Below are positions 1 to 12,078 of a stretch of 64,000 nt of DNA, in pieces. Origin of the DNA: Pseudoips prasinana (Eukaryota > Arthropoda > Insecta > Lepidoptera > Nolidae); assembly GCA_951640165.1 (NCBI GenBank), contig OX621252.1:15211934-15275933 (forward strand). The letters are read 5' to 3'. The translations under genes were made by a program, and so were the position numbers. Numbering within the stretch: position 1 is the stretch's first letter; each line of letters begins with the position of its first letter. A model generated the notes under the pieces. The model worked only from the letters and a program-made list of their open reading frames with translations. It searched no databases and was not told where the DNA came from.

Positions 1-330
1 AATACTTAGTCACAAAATAATTATTAAAACTACTTTTAAGAAAATAAAAGGAATATAGTATTGTATTCTATAAATTTCTTTATTTATTTACTCTTGTAAT
101 TTTTAAGATGAAACCTTCCCTTACACATTGGCACAGGTATTATATTATTCACATTTACTAATAAAACTTTCGGCGAACTTTTATAAACACTTACCAAGTT
201 GGTGAAACTTTCCTCCGACCATCCACCTGAAGTAAAACTTAAGTCATAACACAAAAACACTACCTCTGCCGGAATTTACTCATAATAGAATTTTAAAATA
301 ATTAAAGTCCAGTTCTTCATAGTTACGAAG

Positions 331-720
331 TAAAAGTGGCGCCAAACCGACGCTAAGTCCGAAGTAGTACGCGGAACGACGCGGGATGACTGACGAGATG
401 AAGCGGCGTCGGGCAGCTGCGAGGACCGCGCGCGACTGAGCTCAACCCAACCACCGCGCGCTCTTCCATCTATTTTATATAAACCTTTATATACCGATTT
501 ATATATTTACCCGCACTCATACATATTTAACTTTTTTCCCATTTCACGTCGTTTATTCCCCGTATGTAAGGCCGGTAGATGCGCGTGTGTGCGCCGCCGA
601 AGCCGAACGAAACGAGAGCCCGCGCTTCTATTTACGTGTTTTTAGAAGGGTAAAGCTTTTATACCTTTCCTTTCTACTATTCCGCTCTGTAGTTGAGCGC
701 GATTCTCTGAATGCCGACCC
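331..720. promoter_or_regulatory. CpG-rich promoter-like patch
   Basis: This patch stands out from AT-rich surroundings: many CpG dinucleotides between about 335 and 460 and again near 560-640, with TATA-like stretches between them (about 472-520). It could be the promoter or first non-coding exon of a host gene lying outside or further along the window. A 64-codon open frame from 587 has no recognisable content. No splice sites, motif or second exon could be tied to it, so this is a weak inference from composition only. The first 330 bases show nothing recognisable. Confidence 0.2.
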
Positions 721-995
721 ACGAAATATTTCGCTTCGATTTATGAGTTTCATTTTTGTGAGTTATATTTTTTTCGGTTGAAATGTTTTCTCAATTTCTA
801 TCTCCTGTAACATTGTGTTGGCTTATCGCTGGAGGTTAAAGCCTCTTTCATGATTTACCTTTTGGGTTGCGACAATACATCGATGTCATTTGTAGAATGA
901 GCTACCAGAGCAACGGAATATTGTCCAGACAAGCGTTCAAATCGTAAACAAATGCCAGTCTGTTATATAGAGACCGGATGAAGAAATTTATATAT

Positions 996-1019
996 AAAAA
1001 AAAAAAAAAAAAAAAAAAA
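996..1019. repeat. poly(A) tract
   Basis: A run of 24 A bases directly abuts the family A repeat that begins at 1020. It could be the tail of an older retroposed copy lying to its left (plus strand), but no body could be recognised. Confidence 0.6.
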
Positions 1020-1285
1020 TATTAGACTTAAACTAGATAATTAAACATAATCTCTTGACAATAACTTGATACGAGCTAGCTAAATATCATTTCTGTAATA
1101 AAATAAATTTTATAAATGTTTTCATACAAGATGTACCTAAATATCTATGTTACTAGAAATAATATCTAATGTATACAACTATATTACTACAAACATGTTC
1201 TGACTATTTACAAGCGCTTTTTTAAAGTCTACGTGAATAAAAACCTTTTTTATTTTATTTTTATTTTTTTTATCCGCAGGCGAAT
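1020..1285 (+). repeat. Family A interspersed repeat, copy 1
   Basis: The segment matches 7346-7790 and 35140-35580 (both reverse complement) and 41465-41745 (same strand). Shared blocks include 'gttctgactatttacaagcg' and the end 'agtctacgtgaataaaaacc', followed by a T/A-rich tail. The ending near AATAAA and simple tail suggests the 3' end of a non-LTR retrotransposon or SINE-like unit. This copy lacks the upstream coding-like block seen in the two longer copies. Confidence 0.75.
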
Positions 1286-2124
1286 AGTGTGAGCTTCATA
1301 TGAAATTTACGAGGTTTTGTGGGTGTTGACCGCCGAGGATGCAGCTTCGCATCGATCACTCTTGATTACTGTTGCTTTCCAACACCCACCCCAGTAATCA
1401 TAAAGCGCAAAGAGATCTAAAGGAAATGAGACCACATTTGTTACTACCTACCTAACTTTTACCTACCTTATACTTACATACATGACTATTGTGTAGAGGA
1501 AATAAAATTAATTTTGATTAAATAGATTGATACAAAATTTGTTAGTAATTAAAAGTAAGATATGCTGTAAATACCAAAATGCGAGTCGAACTCGCAAACC
1601 GAGACTTCAGCATCCTCATTGGACATACGAGATATTATTTGGTTATTCATAAATATCACAAAGGAATTAGACTGTCTATTATATTCTAAAGAAAATTAAT
1701 ATACATATATAAGTTTATATAATATAAGTTTATAAATATGTATTAGTTTTACTAATCTGTAGAAAATTTGTGTATTGTACATCAAGTCATGTTTCGTGAT
1801 GTACTTATCTGGATTAAGGACCAAATTATAATAAATTTATAAATTATCCTTTTAAAAAATGACAATAATATCAATGATAATCATTTGTATTTTGCCTATT
1901 AAAGGTATCCTAGGCATAATTGCAAGTTGGTTGGACTGCAACTACATAAGTCGTTGCTGTACTGTCTCCCATGGTTTGTCGCAGGGATGACGGTTGCAGT
2001 ATAATAATGTATGTTACTAATAGCTAATAAATATATAATAAATAGATGTAAGTCCTACTAACATATATGACTCTTAGTTAAATAAATAAATAATTCTATT
2101 ATATTTTCGTAAACATTTATCAAT
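1286..2124. other. AT-rich stretch, no gene seen
   Basis: No open frame with recognisable content on either strand. The DNA is A/T-rich with short runs of ATA and TAT. I see no repeat shared with the rest of the window. Confidence 0.5.
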
Positions 2125-2127
2125 GTA

Positions 2128-2262
2128 CAGACGCCAGCACATCCAGCTACACCAATCTGTCAAATTTCCACAATTGAAAGTGAACCTTATGCTTTTGTGA
2201 TAAAGTTCAAAATCTATAAAATAAATTTGACAGATTGGGGTAGCTGGATGTGCTGGCGTCTG
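2128..2262. mobile_element. 135-bp Tc1/mariner-like MITE, copy 1
   Basis: Both ends carry an inverted repeat of about 40 bp starting CAGACGCCAGCACATCC, with one mismatch between arms, flanked by TA on each side (2126-2127 and 2263-2264). That is the signature of a non-autonomous element moved by a Tc1/mariner transposase. Other copies are at 2384-2520 and 49283-49417; this copy and the last have the same length. On the plus strand the interior plus right arm form an open frame reading IESEPYAFVIKFKIYK and then NLTDWGSWMCWRLY. Confidence 0.85.
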
Positions 2263-2383
2263 TACCTATTACCAACTTTTTGCATTACAACCTTCGTAGA
2301 TAATAATTGAATCTTTTTATATTTAAAATTTTAATTTACACAAATTTTCAAACATTGTAAAAGTGAAAGCCAGCAGAAAGTGT

Positions 2384-2520
2384 GAAGCCAGCACATCCAG
2401 CTACCCCAATCTGCCAAATTACTTTTATAGATTTTCAACTTTATCACATAAGCATACCTAAGGTTCACTTTCAATTGGAAAAATTTTACAGTTTGGGGTA
2501 ATTTGATGTGCTGGCGTCTG
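2384..2520. mobile_element. Tc1/mariner-like MITE, copy 2 (degenerate)
   Basis: This copy lies about 120 bp after copy 1 and in the opposite orientation relative to its interior. The right arm and TA (2521-2522) are clear, while the left end has lost the first bases. A short insertion in the middle (near 2456) breaks the open frame preserved in the other two copies. Confidence 0.75.
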
Positions 2521-2524
2521 TACG

Positions 2525-5500
2525 AAAGCCTCCAAACAGGATCACCGGTCAGCTTAATACATTCATCGATTTCACAGCCTTTTTGTATTAATTTTGCATC
2601 TCCTATTTATACAGTGGGTACTTAATTTCGTTTGACCGGCACGGTCGGCTGATCTTTTTAATGTCGGTGTGGCAGGTAGAATAAATTACCTACGCCAGAA
2701 AACGTGATAAATTACCTATAGGTGTACACTGGGAGATAAATTCAATGGACTAATTTTCCATGATATAGAATCGGGATAACCAACTTCAGAGGGTTATAAG
2801 CTGTAATCAGGATTCCTTTAAGAAATATGGTGTCTTGCGTCTTTTTCCAATGTATGTAGTATACGAATAAAGTCGTCCCTTATAACTTTAGCTACCTTTT
2901 TTTACAAAGGCATTTATATATTTATGAGGGTTTATTTATTAATTCTTTGTGTATTAAAATGTATGTACTAAGTATTTGTGTAGAACACTTACCCGCAGCA
3001 AATTTTAAGTGAGATATAGACTCATCAAAGTAAGTTATAAATGTGAAACATAAATTTTAACATAAATAATAATGAATCCGAGAATAATCTTGTTGTGTGG
3101 GCACTACGCCACTGCTAATTGTCAAGAAAATATAATTATACTGGCTGAGCCCAGTAGTTTTATCCGCGATATACTTCACAAATTATAGCCAGTTTTATTT
3201 GGATATATAATATAGGTATGTAGCTTATATACTTACTAAAAAGTTTCATCAATATAATAGGATTATATCACTGCCCTTACAAGGAGGCTTCAATTCTAGT
3301 TATAGGAGCTTATTCATTAATTTATATATGAAGTTCAGATGATTTAATAAACAAATAATAAAAAATAAAATAAAAATCATTTATTTTCAGACCAGCAGAT
3401 CCATAGTGTTAGTAACAATATATCTTACAGGCTATGTTGGTATACATAATAAATTCATACCACATGGGCAGACTCACCGAACCGTAACAGCATGTAGCTC
3501 GGTGAACCTACCAAGCAGGGCTGAATCTAGCTGTTCACCCACCATCCTCATCATTTAATAGCTTAGTGCGTTTAAAAAGGTAAAAGCCGCTCAGTTGTCG
3601 CGTCTGTCAAGTGTTTTATACAACAGGAAAGCCTTAAAATTACTAAACAGAATTTTATAAATGTAGAATACTATTCAACCATTTCAAATGTATTTGTCAA
3701 ATTTATTAATTCAGTATAAGAACTATTGTGTACGGTGAGAACTGCGGTTCGTTAAGGTTTTGAAGACCTACTGATTCTAGAGTTTAATGAAAATGTAAAA
3801 AAAAATGTCCAGATGTAAGACCATCTGACACGAGAGTGGCGCAAATTTAGAAAAATGTTACAAAATTTGAGAATCTCAGATATTTCATAAGATTGCGTAA
3901 TAAGAAACAACAGGGAATTTATTCTCGGATTATTAAAGACCAGATCCAAGAGCCATTCACCTACTACATGTCTTATTTATTTACTAAACAGTGTTTTATG
4001 TATGTAGAATAGTATAGTTAAGTATTCAAAGATCAAGATAATTTTTGGATTTGAGATATTATCATCGATATACTATAATTACGAGTAGGTTAGTTAAAAT
4101 CGACTAAGTGCAGGTCCGACTTGTGCTTCAAAATTTTGTTATTTGGTTATATTTCTATTACCACCAAACGCCATACGCATTAATTGCTATCGATAGGATA
4201 CTTTTCCTTGCCAACAGCTATTTGTTGATATTTCTTTAACTTCTATTAACTGCCATGATTACAGACGTAATAAATATAATTCTATTCAAAAATATTAAAA
4301 CGCTTCTGAAGTTCGGTTTTGTATGTGTTTTATGGATTTTTTTTACATTAGTTAATAGTGCCAATATAGTTAGCAGTTTGATCTATAAGTATAGTGTTGT
4401 AACCACGCTTACAAATTCGAATATAAATTTTCGAATCTTCATCTAATAATTGAATGCAGGCTTTATTCAAACTTAAAACATGTATTCCTTCGGAATTTCT
4501 GCATTCATGACATTTTTTATTTTATTTATGAAGTTTATTACAGGAACACATCAGTACCGGCTGAAGAGTCGTAAAAGAATCCACGTCCGTTAACAAAATG
4601 CTCAAAAAAGCCAGAACGAAAATTTTGCCGCCTGGGCAAGATTTGTCATGACTAATCTAGAAAGCCCTGCATAAATTACGATCGCAGTAAGTGATTTCGT
4701 ATTTAGTATATGAAATATTGCTAAAGAACTAAGTACTAGTTTTCGTGCACACGGGTTGTCTGTCCCAAAAAACATCATCTGTATAATATATACCAAAAAA
4801 TCTATCACAAAAGTAATAAATACAGATTAAAAAAAATAAACTTACATTATAAAGTCGATGCCCAACGTTTAGTCTGCGAAAGACATACGGCCCTCGCGGT
4901 TTTGGCAACCTCCACAACATTTTCCTAGTTATTCCGTGGCCAAAGAACCATGCCTATTCTATATCGTTTTGATTCTTATTAATATAAGTATAGGGCTCAT
5001 TATTGATTTCATTCGGAATGGTTGATTTGACATTTGATTGATAACAAGAAAACCGTACTTATTATTGTTAGGCCTTAATATTATGCCCTCAGTATTATTT
5101 CTTATTTATTACTATGCTTTACTCATAAATGTGGTTTCTTGGATATTATTGCGAGAAAGCCATTGCATCTTTGTTACGTAGCCCGAGTGAATCCTAACAC
5201 GAATGATGGCGAATACTAACATGTTGTAAAACCGAATTGCGCTCTATCCCATGGTCCCTAAGTCTATGCCAATGCGAGTTTATACGAATTATAAGTAGGT
5301 AACCAACTTTTGTTGAGCAGTAGCGCCACCTTTGTAATAGCTAACACCTAACTGCGACCGCAAACTAGCATACCAAGCATGGTGACTAAGGCAAACATTT
5401 GGAGGAGGCCTATTTGGAGGAGATTGACGATGATGATGGCATATCATATTAATACTGAAGGTTTAAATAGGTAATTTGGTGGATTAAGATTCAAATTAAA

Positions 5501-6425
5501 GTCTATTTCCTCATAACAAAGATAAACCGATGCCACTATCCACTATTTTGAAAGTATAATTTTAAGATATTAAATTAATATTATTATAATTTAATTTTAG
5601 CTTATCGTATCGAACAGTTTTTGAAATATAATATATATACTTTGTAATACATTTTACTAATACTAATTTTAACTGAATTTTATTGCTATCTTATTATTTT
5701 AATTTTATCTTTAGTCAATGTCATTGTTATAAATAAATAAATAATATTTTTATTGGAATGAGGCGATAGTAACTTCAACACAGTGGAAACACTACTGCAC
5801 CTATTATAGTTTCACCTGCTTTTGTAATATCTGTGTTTTTTATTATTATTATAAGATTACTTTAATTTTCGTAAGTTTTAAGCCAATACTTAGGCTGACG
5901 TACGACTTACTGATGTAAAATAAAAAACAATTAATTGTGTACAAAACTAAATAACAATTAATGTGCTTAGTTTGACTTTTGGTAATTTCAAGTTAGGAAG
6001 GAAAATCAAAATAACACTGTTTAAACGATTAAAGTAAACCTCCAGGATCGGCGCCATTTAAGGAAATTTAGTATTGGAGTATTAACCCACGTTTGTATAA
6101 GAAAGACGGGGCCATTGTTTTTGTTAAAATCTATGGTGTTTTGTAGCACGCCATTAATTTAATCCAATGATAATTGTTTTTGTGAGAGAGGCAATTCACA
6201 GACTTGAGAGTCTTTTCGTTTAATAATGTCTTCAACACTTTGATTGATTATGTAACTGAGCAAAATAGAATAATATTAACGACGTGGATTCATTCTTTCG
6301 GAAACCACTGATTAAGATACCGTGAAGAAGTAAATTAAAAATAATAAACCAACAATGTTGTTGGGGTTAGAAGAAAACCAAGACGTTAGATGGGCATATC
6401 GATTTAGTATTTGTATCTACAATAA
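2525..6425. other. Long AT-rich stretch without recognisable genes
   Basis: Several open frames of 60-70 codons occur (for example near 3752, 4255, 4602 and 4729) but none shows a domain, a conserved motif or a biased composition expected of coding DNA. The segment near 4098-4130 ('gactaagtgcaggtccgac') may be a worn copy of the repeat found at 12535. Otherwise I see only AT-rich, low-complexity DNA. Confidence 0.45.
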
Positions 6426-6427
6426 AT

Positions 6428-6760
6428 GATGATGTGGTCCCGGCCGATTTCGGCCACGGAGACCGCTTCTTCTCCTACTGTAGCCGACGTTCGTGTGCTC
6501 GCATGTGGCTTATGTAGCCAACTTTATTTGAAAAAATCCTCGCACATTGTGGGCATGTGAGCACACCATTGTCATAATTGTAATTCTGGCTTTCAATTCA
6601 TCCCGCTTGGTATCCAGCTCAGCGCGCCTTCCAGACTCTACAAACAGTCAACTTTGGCTTGGACTAAAGTCCGCCATTCTGACCGTTTGGCTGCCCGCTG
6701 TTCCCATTGCGACGGCTCTACGCACAATAAATAAGCTATATGGACACATAAAATACCTAT
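6428..6760 (-). pseudogene. LINE C-terminal zinc-finger relic
   Basis: On the minus strand, roughly 6478-6560 reads as a C2H2 finger: [10 protein letters not shown], then [15 protein letters not shown], with the C-x2-C and H-x3-H spacing. Upstream in the same direction are pieces such as [18 protein letters not shown], resembling the charged linker before the terminal zinc finger of some insect LINE ORF2 proteins. Frame changes separate the pieces, so it cannot encode a full protein. The family inference rests on the order 'charged linker, C2H2 finger, stop' and on a downstream palindromic 'ggccgatttcggcc' stretch common in lepidopteran repeats. A host zinc-finger gene is less likely because only one finger is present. 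Confidence 0.5.
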
Positions 6761-6799
6761 AATGACTAAATTAAAATTTGACTAAGTGTTAAGGTAATT

Positions 6800-6945
6800 T
6801 TTTTCGGGACTAGTCCCCTCTCTTACCCACCACTCCAACTCCTGTAAGCCAGGATGAACAGTGGCATACAATTATATGACACTGAGAGGTGAGGCTCAAT
6901 CATGTCCCGGGGAATCGCTTTAACTGTCTTGGATCCCGCAACGAA
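6800..6945 (+). repeat. Family B interspersed repeat, copy 1
   Basis: Shares ordered blocks with 30283-30430 and 54280-54400: a 'gggactag' start, a 'tgacactga' or 'gaaactgagc' middle, a GAGGCTCA segment, then 'aatcgctttaactgtct', 'cccgcaacgaat' and an A/T-rich tail. Function and class are unknown to me; the end near a simple tail suggests a retroposed unit. Confidence 0.65.
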
Positions 6946-7345
6946 TTTAATAAAAAAGAAAAAAAGAGGAGTTAGAAAATGAATAGTTCCACTTCCTTCC
7001 ACAGCAAAGCGGGAGACAGAATGATGTAAATGGCTATACCCTCATAAAACGAGAGAATGTTTAAGGTACTGGAGTAAGTATTTTATTTATACTATATGTA
7101 CTCACCACACTTTTGGATAAATAAAGAATTTCTATTGCTATTTCTCCATAAAATTTTGTACTACGATATACTTAATAAATTAATTAAATATCTAAGCCAA
7201 TATTGTAATGAAATTATCGAGCACTATTTTATTACTTTGGACAATTTTTACAAAACCCACAAAATTAATAAACGTTATAGATATGTGTTGAAAAATATTA
7301 AACGTAATTTGGACCACGTTTTAATAAGATAATTTTTATTATTTA

Positions 7346-7790
7346 TTACTCGTAGACTTTAAAAAGGCGCTTGTAAATAGTCAGAACATGTTTGTAATAG
7401 GTAATACAGTTATTTTTCTAGTTACTTATTACAGATATTTAGGTACACGGAATGTTAAAACATTTATACAATTTATTTTATAATGGTAGTGATATTTAGC
7501 TAGCTTATATTAAGTTATTGTCAAGGACATTAATTTTAGGTTTAATTATTGAAATTTATATTTTACTACACATTGTCTGAATGGTTCTGTCTATATTAAG
7601 GTATGAATTCAGTATTATTATTATGATAACGGACCTTGTGTTTAAAACGACGGTCGCGCTTTAATGCTACCACCGGATCCAATGCGCCCCAACTGAGAAG
7701 ACCCAGCGAAACAAACTCAGCAGGTTCATCTACTACCGGTTTCAACACGGCCCAGTTGAGACGGTCCGGCGAAACATATTCAAGCTTTAA
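7346..7790 (-). repeat. Family A repeat, long copy 2
   Basis: Reverse-complement match to the repeat at 1020, extended by about 190 bp of coding-like sequence (7600-7790). On the minus strand that block reads YVSPDRLNWAVLKPVVDEP and SLGLLSWGALDPVVALK, and the same words appear in the copies at 35420-35575 and, partly, at 47850-47985. Conservation of the block among copies shows it is part of the repeat unit; whether it was ever translated is unknown. Confidence 0.75.
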
Positions 7791-7802
7791 TATTATCTTA
7801 AC

Positions 7803-7945
7803 GTCATCATCAGCTTGATATCGTCCACTACTGGACAAAGGCCTCCCCCAAAGGTTTTTATAACGTTCCCATTGGGAGTGGTTTGTCGTAGTTACTGCGA
7901 TTGGCATGCGAGTTGGCAGTTAGGTGGTAGTTAGTTCACAGGTGG
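7803..7945 (-). repeat. RTE-like LINE 3' end fragment
   Basis: Starts with the (ATC)n-type tail seen on the plus strand as 'cgtcatcatcagcttgatat', then 'cgtccactactggacaaagg' and 'cctccccc', which is the typical 3' terminus of lepidopteran RTE-family retrotransposons read from the minus strand. The interior differs from the copies at 12 and 19 kb, so it may be a related SINE that borrows the same tail. Confidence 0.6.
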
Positions 7946-8204
7946 CGCTGCTGCCTGACTACCTGGTGTATCCCTTAGTCACCTTTTACAATGGATGGTA
8001 TTGGGTGGCCCTTTTATGCTTTCTGGCCCGGAAACCACACGGCCAATATCTATACACTGATTCTTTAATATCAAAAGCCTTTGGAGGATCCAAACTATTT
8101 CTTTAGAATCGTTATGTATGACGTGGTTTCATTAAATCGTCGATCGCACTATGCTAAAGTAAATAAACATGATATTATATCTAACTTTCTATTTATTATA
8201 GTGC

Positions 8205-8290
8205 ATGGTCATCATCAACATCATCATATCATCCGAAATACGTCCACTGCTGGACAAAGGCCTCCCCCAAAAATCTCCTCAAAGACTTGC
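8205..8290 (-). repeat. RTE-like LINE 3' tail stub
   Basis: Only the terminal segment remains: a CATCAT run followed by the 'gtccactgctggacaaaggc' block and 'ctcccccaa'. It is strongly 5'-truncated, as is usual for retroposed LINE copies. Confidence 0.65.
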
Positions 8291-8631
8291 ATACAATTAG
8301 AAAGATTAAATTTATTTTTTTATATATAACGATTCTGAACAAATAATTCCGAGCATGGACACTATTAACTACACATATATTAATGTCGACGTTCCAGACA
8401 GATTAATGCTAAAAAAGATTGGGACATTTTTTTAAATTTGCTCCTGTATGACATAATCCACGTAATCGAATCTCTCTTGATGTTCGCTTTACTTGAAATA
8501 AAGCTTATCTTTTCAATTTACAGATGCGTAGTCGTTGTTATGAGACTGGATTCGCATAAATCACTAAATATGTTATACCTTTTTTGTGCTAATATTATGA
8601 GAAAAGCTTAGATTTTTTAAAAGTATATCAG

Positions 8632-8975
8632 CATCATATTCATCATATGGAGTCCACTGCTAGACAAAGATCTACCCAAGGATCTCCCCCGTTACCAGTC
8701 TTGTTCTCAAAGTCAATAATCATCATGTCAGCCAAAGTACGTCCACTGCTGGAGAAGCCTCCCCAAAGAATATGGGGGAGATATGCCATACTCGTCACTC
8801 TTGGCAGACGGGTTGGCGATCGAAGTTTGATGGTCATAGTTCACAGAAAAACCCTGCTGCCCGTTCTCTGGTAGATATTCCCTCGGACAATTTCCACGTC
8901 CTCCACGGGATGAGATTGGGTGATGATATTCTATGCCAACACCACCCAGCGCAAGTTCATAATCACGCATTATTC
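8632..8975 (-). repeat. RTE-tail-bearing repeat, possibly two stacked copies
   Basis: Two partial tails follow each other (8636-8700 and 8709-8770), each with the 'gtccactgct' block. The second continues into sequence that also occurs at 13250-13500: 'gatggtcatagt' then 'acagaaaaaccctgctgcc' or its equivalent, and 'tggtagatat'. The shared body beyond the tail suggests a SINE-like unit of about 250 bp that uses an RTE tail. Confidence 0.55.
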
Positions 8976-9040
8976 TGTTAATTAAAATGGACTTGGGTTG
9001 TTGGATCTTGAATCCGAGAAGAAAATTTAGTACCTAATAT

Positions 9041-9099
9041 ACCTAACATCTTCATAGCCTAATTTGGGTAGTAGAAAATAGGCTATGAAGATTTTAGGT
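9041..9099. repeat. Snap-back inverted repeat (21-bp arms)
   Basis: Arms 9041-9061 and 9079-9099 are complementary with one mismatch and a 17-base loop. It lies outside any element I recognise. See the series of similar structures in the findings. Confidence 0.8.
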
Positions 9100-9924
9100 T
9101 TATCGCAATGGACGACATTACGAAATCGATGCTCAGCTATCTGGATGGTCTGCGGAAACTAACAGGGACAGTGTACAGTTATGAACTCAAACACATGTAC
9201 ACTCCCTATTCCTATATAGCTATATAAAGCTATGTGACTGTAAACAGACGCAACCGGCGTTTTATAATGCTATCCACGAGGGCGTAAAACCACCTACCTA
9301 CTTTTCGACTCTGAATGTTTCTTTCAGAAATATCCCAATAACACTTTTATGGTCTGACCCGCGATTCGTTCATGTTCCCTTGTTAACTGCGTTTGAATAC
9401 AATACCGCAAAGTTTTCTGAATAACCTCTTCTTTATTTAAATCCGGCTTGGTCCAAAGATTGTTGTCAACCAAAAACAGACTGGAGTCTGAAAATTGGCG
9501 ATGTTAGTCGCTGGTGTTTCGAAGAGCAAGTAAAGATATCAAGTCGGAAACGGATCGTAACCGTATCGCCTTTCACCTCGCCGTCACACAGGCGTCAACC
9601 TAACGTAAGCACGTAACCAAAAGGTTTCGTTAAGGATCGAGTTGATACGGTTACTCCAAGTTGATATGTGTGCTATTTTGACCTTAAAGCTGTCAATCTT
9701 GCACCTTATCTCTCCCTCAGCTACCAAACCGTCGGATTATGAGTGTAAAGGAACAAAAAGTGCAGCTGTGTTTATGTACACACACATGCAATATATTTTC
9801 TGCGTAGTTTTAAGTATGGTAGTCTCCGTAGAGATTGGCCACTGTAGCCGAATCGTTTGCCATTTGGCTAGGCAGAAAAGCTTAACCTAGGTTTTATCCG
9901 CGTTAAACTTTATTAATTATAGCC

Positions 9925-10976
9925 TTTTTTTTTGTAATTGCAGGGGGCAAACGTGTCTACGGGTGGGTATGTCGGACTCGCACCGACTAAACCTACCCGC
10001 CGTGGACTTCTCTTGACGCCTTATCGGGGGAGCCCCGGGAACGCGGATATGCTGCTCCGGTGCCCCCCTTTTTGTGCCATGTCCCAGATGGTCGGGACAC
10101 GTACCCTGGGAGGGCTCAGAATTGCCCTCCCCTATTGCCGACTCCTGCCAGTACGGCACAGCAACTGCGCCACAAACAGTACGCTGTCTTCCCGGAGCTG
10201 CTTGCACGTGGCTGCAGTAGAGGACACTTCTCTAAATGCCGCCGCGCGCCGCAGGCACGTTGTTATGGACCAGTGCCTCCCTTATCGCCCGCCAAGGGAC
10301 GGAGTTGGAGGCGTTGACGATGTCTAAACTCACCGCCAACGCCACCCCGCCCGCCTGGATAGCTTGTTCTGACAAAGAGCGGACCCGTTTAACTGCGTCC
10401 AGCGTGGAACGTCCCTATCGGAAGCCGAACTGACAGTCCGATAAGTCGGGGCCAAGGCGCGACAGATGCTCGCTGAGACGAGCAGCAATTACACGCTCAA
10501 AGAGCTTGCCTGCCTCGTCCAGCAAGCAGATAGGTTGGAACGCCGAGTGAGAATCGGTGGTCCTGCCCGGCTTGTGCAACAGCACTAGCCTAGCCTCTTT
10601 CCAGCAGGTGGGGAACACGGTATTACGGAGGCAGCTGGTAAACAGTTGCCTCAACCGATCCCCCAAGACTGCCAGAGCGTAAATCTATGCCCTGCCCGGT
10701 ATCCCATCCGGACCAGGGGCGGTGTTTCGGGCTGCAAGTCGCCGTACTGCTCGGTCCAGCTCCCCCTCCGTCACCTCAAACTGGTCGTTCCTATCATGGT
10801 GCGACGGTGACGGAGGGTCCGGGGGACCGTCCTGGAACCTAGGGAAGAGGGTGTCCACCACTTCCTCCTGAAAATCCGGGTCCAGGGTACTCGTCAACGG
10901 AGGGACCCAGGGTCTGAGCTTGCCCAGTACCATGTTGTACGGGCGCACCCATGGATCCCTATTCAGTCCCTCGATA
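9925..10976 (-). mobile_element. R1-clade LINE, 5'-truncated copy with target duplication
   Basis: Read on the minus strand, the insert starts inside the reverse transcriptase region, runs to about 10230, then carries a 3' block that recurs at 54612-55045, and ends in a short A run (plus-strand T run 9925-9933). Direct repeats of 13 bases with one mismatch flank it (9912-9924 and 10977-10989), fitting a target-site duplication. The insert is much more GC-rich than its surroundings. The coding part and the 3' block do not join in an obvious way, so an internal deletion is likely. Confidence 0.8.
10225..10960 (-). pseudogene. R1-clade reverse transcriptase fragment
   Basis: Minus-strand frames show the N-terminal part of an R1-type reverse transcriptase: VLGKLRPWVPPLTSTLDPDF, then RNTAPGPDGIPG, then CWKEARLVLLHKPGR, CLLDEAGKLFERVIAARLSEHLS and DCQFGFR. 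An in-frame stop follows FGFR, after which the frame continues with GRSTLDAVKRVRSLSEQA and then SLDIVNASNSVPW, where the catalytic motif A Asp is seen (Asp in SLDIV). Motif C (the Y/F-x-DD box) is absent because the coding part ends before it. A frame change near 10670-10690 separates the first two pieces. It cannot encode an active enzyme. Confidence 0.8.
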
Positions 10977-10989
10977 ATTAATTAAAGCC

Positions 10990-12056
10990 TAAGTATGTGT
11001 TACTCGGATACATAAGCTATAAACTAAAACTTCAATCATAGTCCCTTCGGTAGTTTTTGCGTGAAAGAGTAACAAATATCCATACATCCTTAGTCACAAA
11101 CTTCCATATTTATAACACGAGTAGGACGATGCTGTAATATCAATTTTGGTGCTTTAAATTCTACCATAAAGTTTACGTATTTAGTGTCCAAATATTGACA
11201 CTAAATAAGTAGACTTTATGATAAAATTACGAGCAGATAAGAAACATGGTGTGTTAGTCTTATACCAATCATTTCAAACAACGTTGAAATAAAAGGAAAG
11301 TAGGAATAAAAGGCCAACAAAATAGTAAACTTTGCCAATTCCATAGTTTGTGATGAATACGTACAAATTAAAACTTGACGAGTAAAACACAGAACGGAAT
11401 GAGAAAACGCTTAATAATATTTAAAGATTGATTCGTATTTACATAATAATATGATTCTGTTTTCAATACTTTTGATAATGTAGATAGGGCATATAAAAAT
11501 AAGAACGAAGTACTCTCAACAAATAATGCTAATTACCTTTCACCACAACTCCGGCAAACGAATAAAACAATGATTATGAAAGTTACTCTAAGATATTTGT
11601 TCGCCATAAAATATGTTAAAAATATGGTAAAACTTTCACATGATTTGTTTTGAGAGTTCAAACGGTGAATAGAAGTTTTGGTCGACTGGAAATCTTATTT
11701 TCCCCGATTTTGTTATGTAAATTTCTTTTAACTTGTGCTTTTATTTTGTGCAAACGAATGTTTAAGTTGGAAAGATTGTATAATTTGCTAAATAAGTCTG
11801 TGAAAAACTGCAAATTACAAACAAACATCCGAATATCTTAAATTAAATTTTAGAGTTTATGATGAGTGAGATCTTAGAGAAAACGAAAGGCGTTCATAGA
11901 ATCTTTGAAAAGTACGAGTAGATTAACTTGATGGAAAGTAGACCCTGTTGATTTTGGACTCCCGCACTCTGATTTATCTAAATATATCACAAAAAGCTAT
12001 TAAGATTTTCAGACGCTTGTCAAAATTTTTTTGTCTCAGTTTAATTTTATTTCACT
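10990..12056. other. AT-rich stretch with one imperfect palindrome
   Basis: No gene recognised. A 63-codon open frame at 11650-11841 has no recognisable motif. At 11165-11220 two 23-24 base arms pair with two mismatches around an 8-base loop. Confidence 0.45.
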
Positions 12057-12078
12057 AATGAGATTCCGAAATATTGAT

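Noticed and set aside
2125..2522. The two adjacent MITE copies as one larger inverted-repeat element
   Set aside because: Each copy has its own pair of inverted ends and TA flank, and the interior of each is complete, so they are two separate insertions or a local duplication.
4602..4920. Overlapping minus-strand frames of 63-68 codons
   Set aside because: Two frames overlap in different phases, both with mixed composition. Nothing supports either as coding.
7096..7332. 78-codon ATG-started frame as a small gene
   Set aside because: Extremely AT-rich, dominated by codons for Ile, Lys, Asn, Leu and Tyr, with no motif. Such frames arise easily where G/C-containing stop contexts are rare.
9938..10433. 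Plus-strand frames of 65-129 codons
   Set aside because: They lie opposite the R1-clade LINE segments and are open only because the element is GC-rich.
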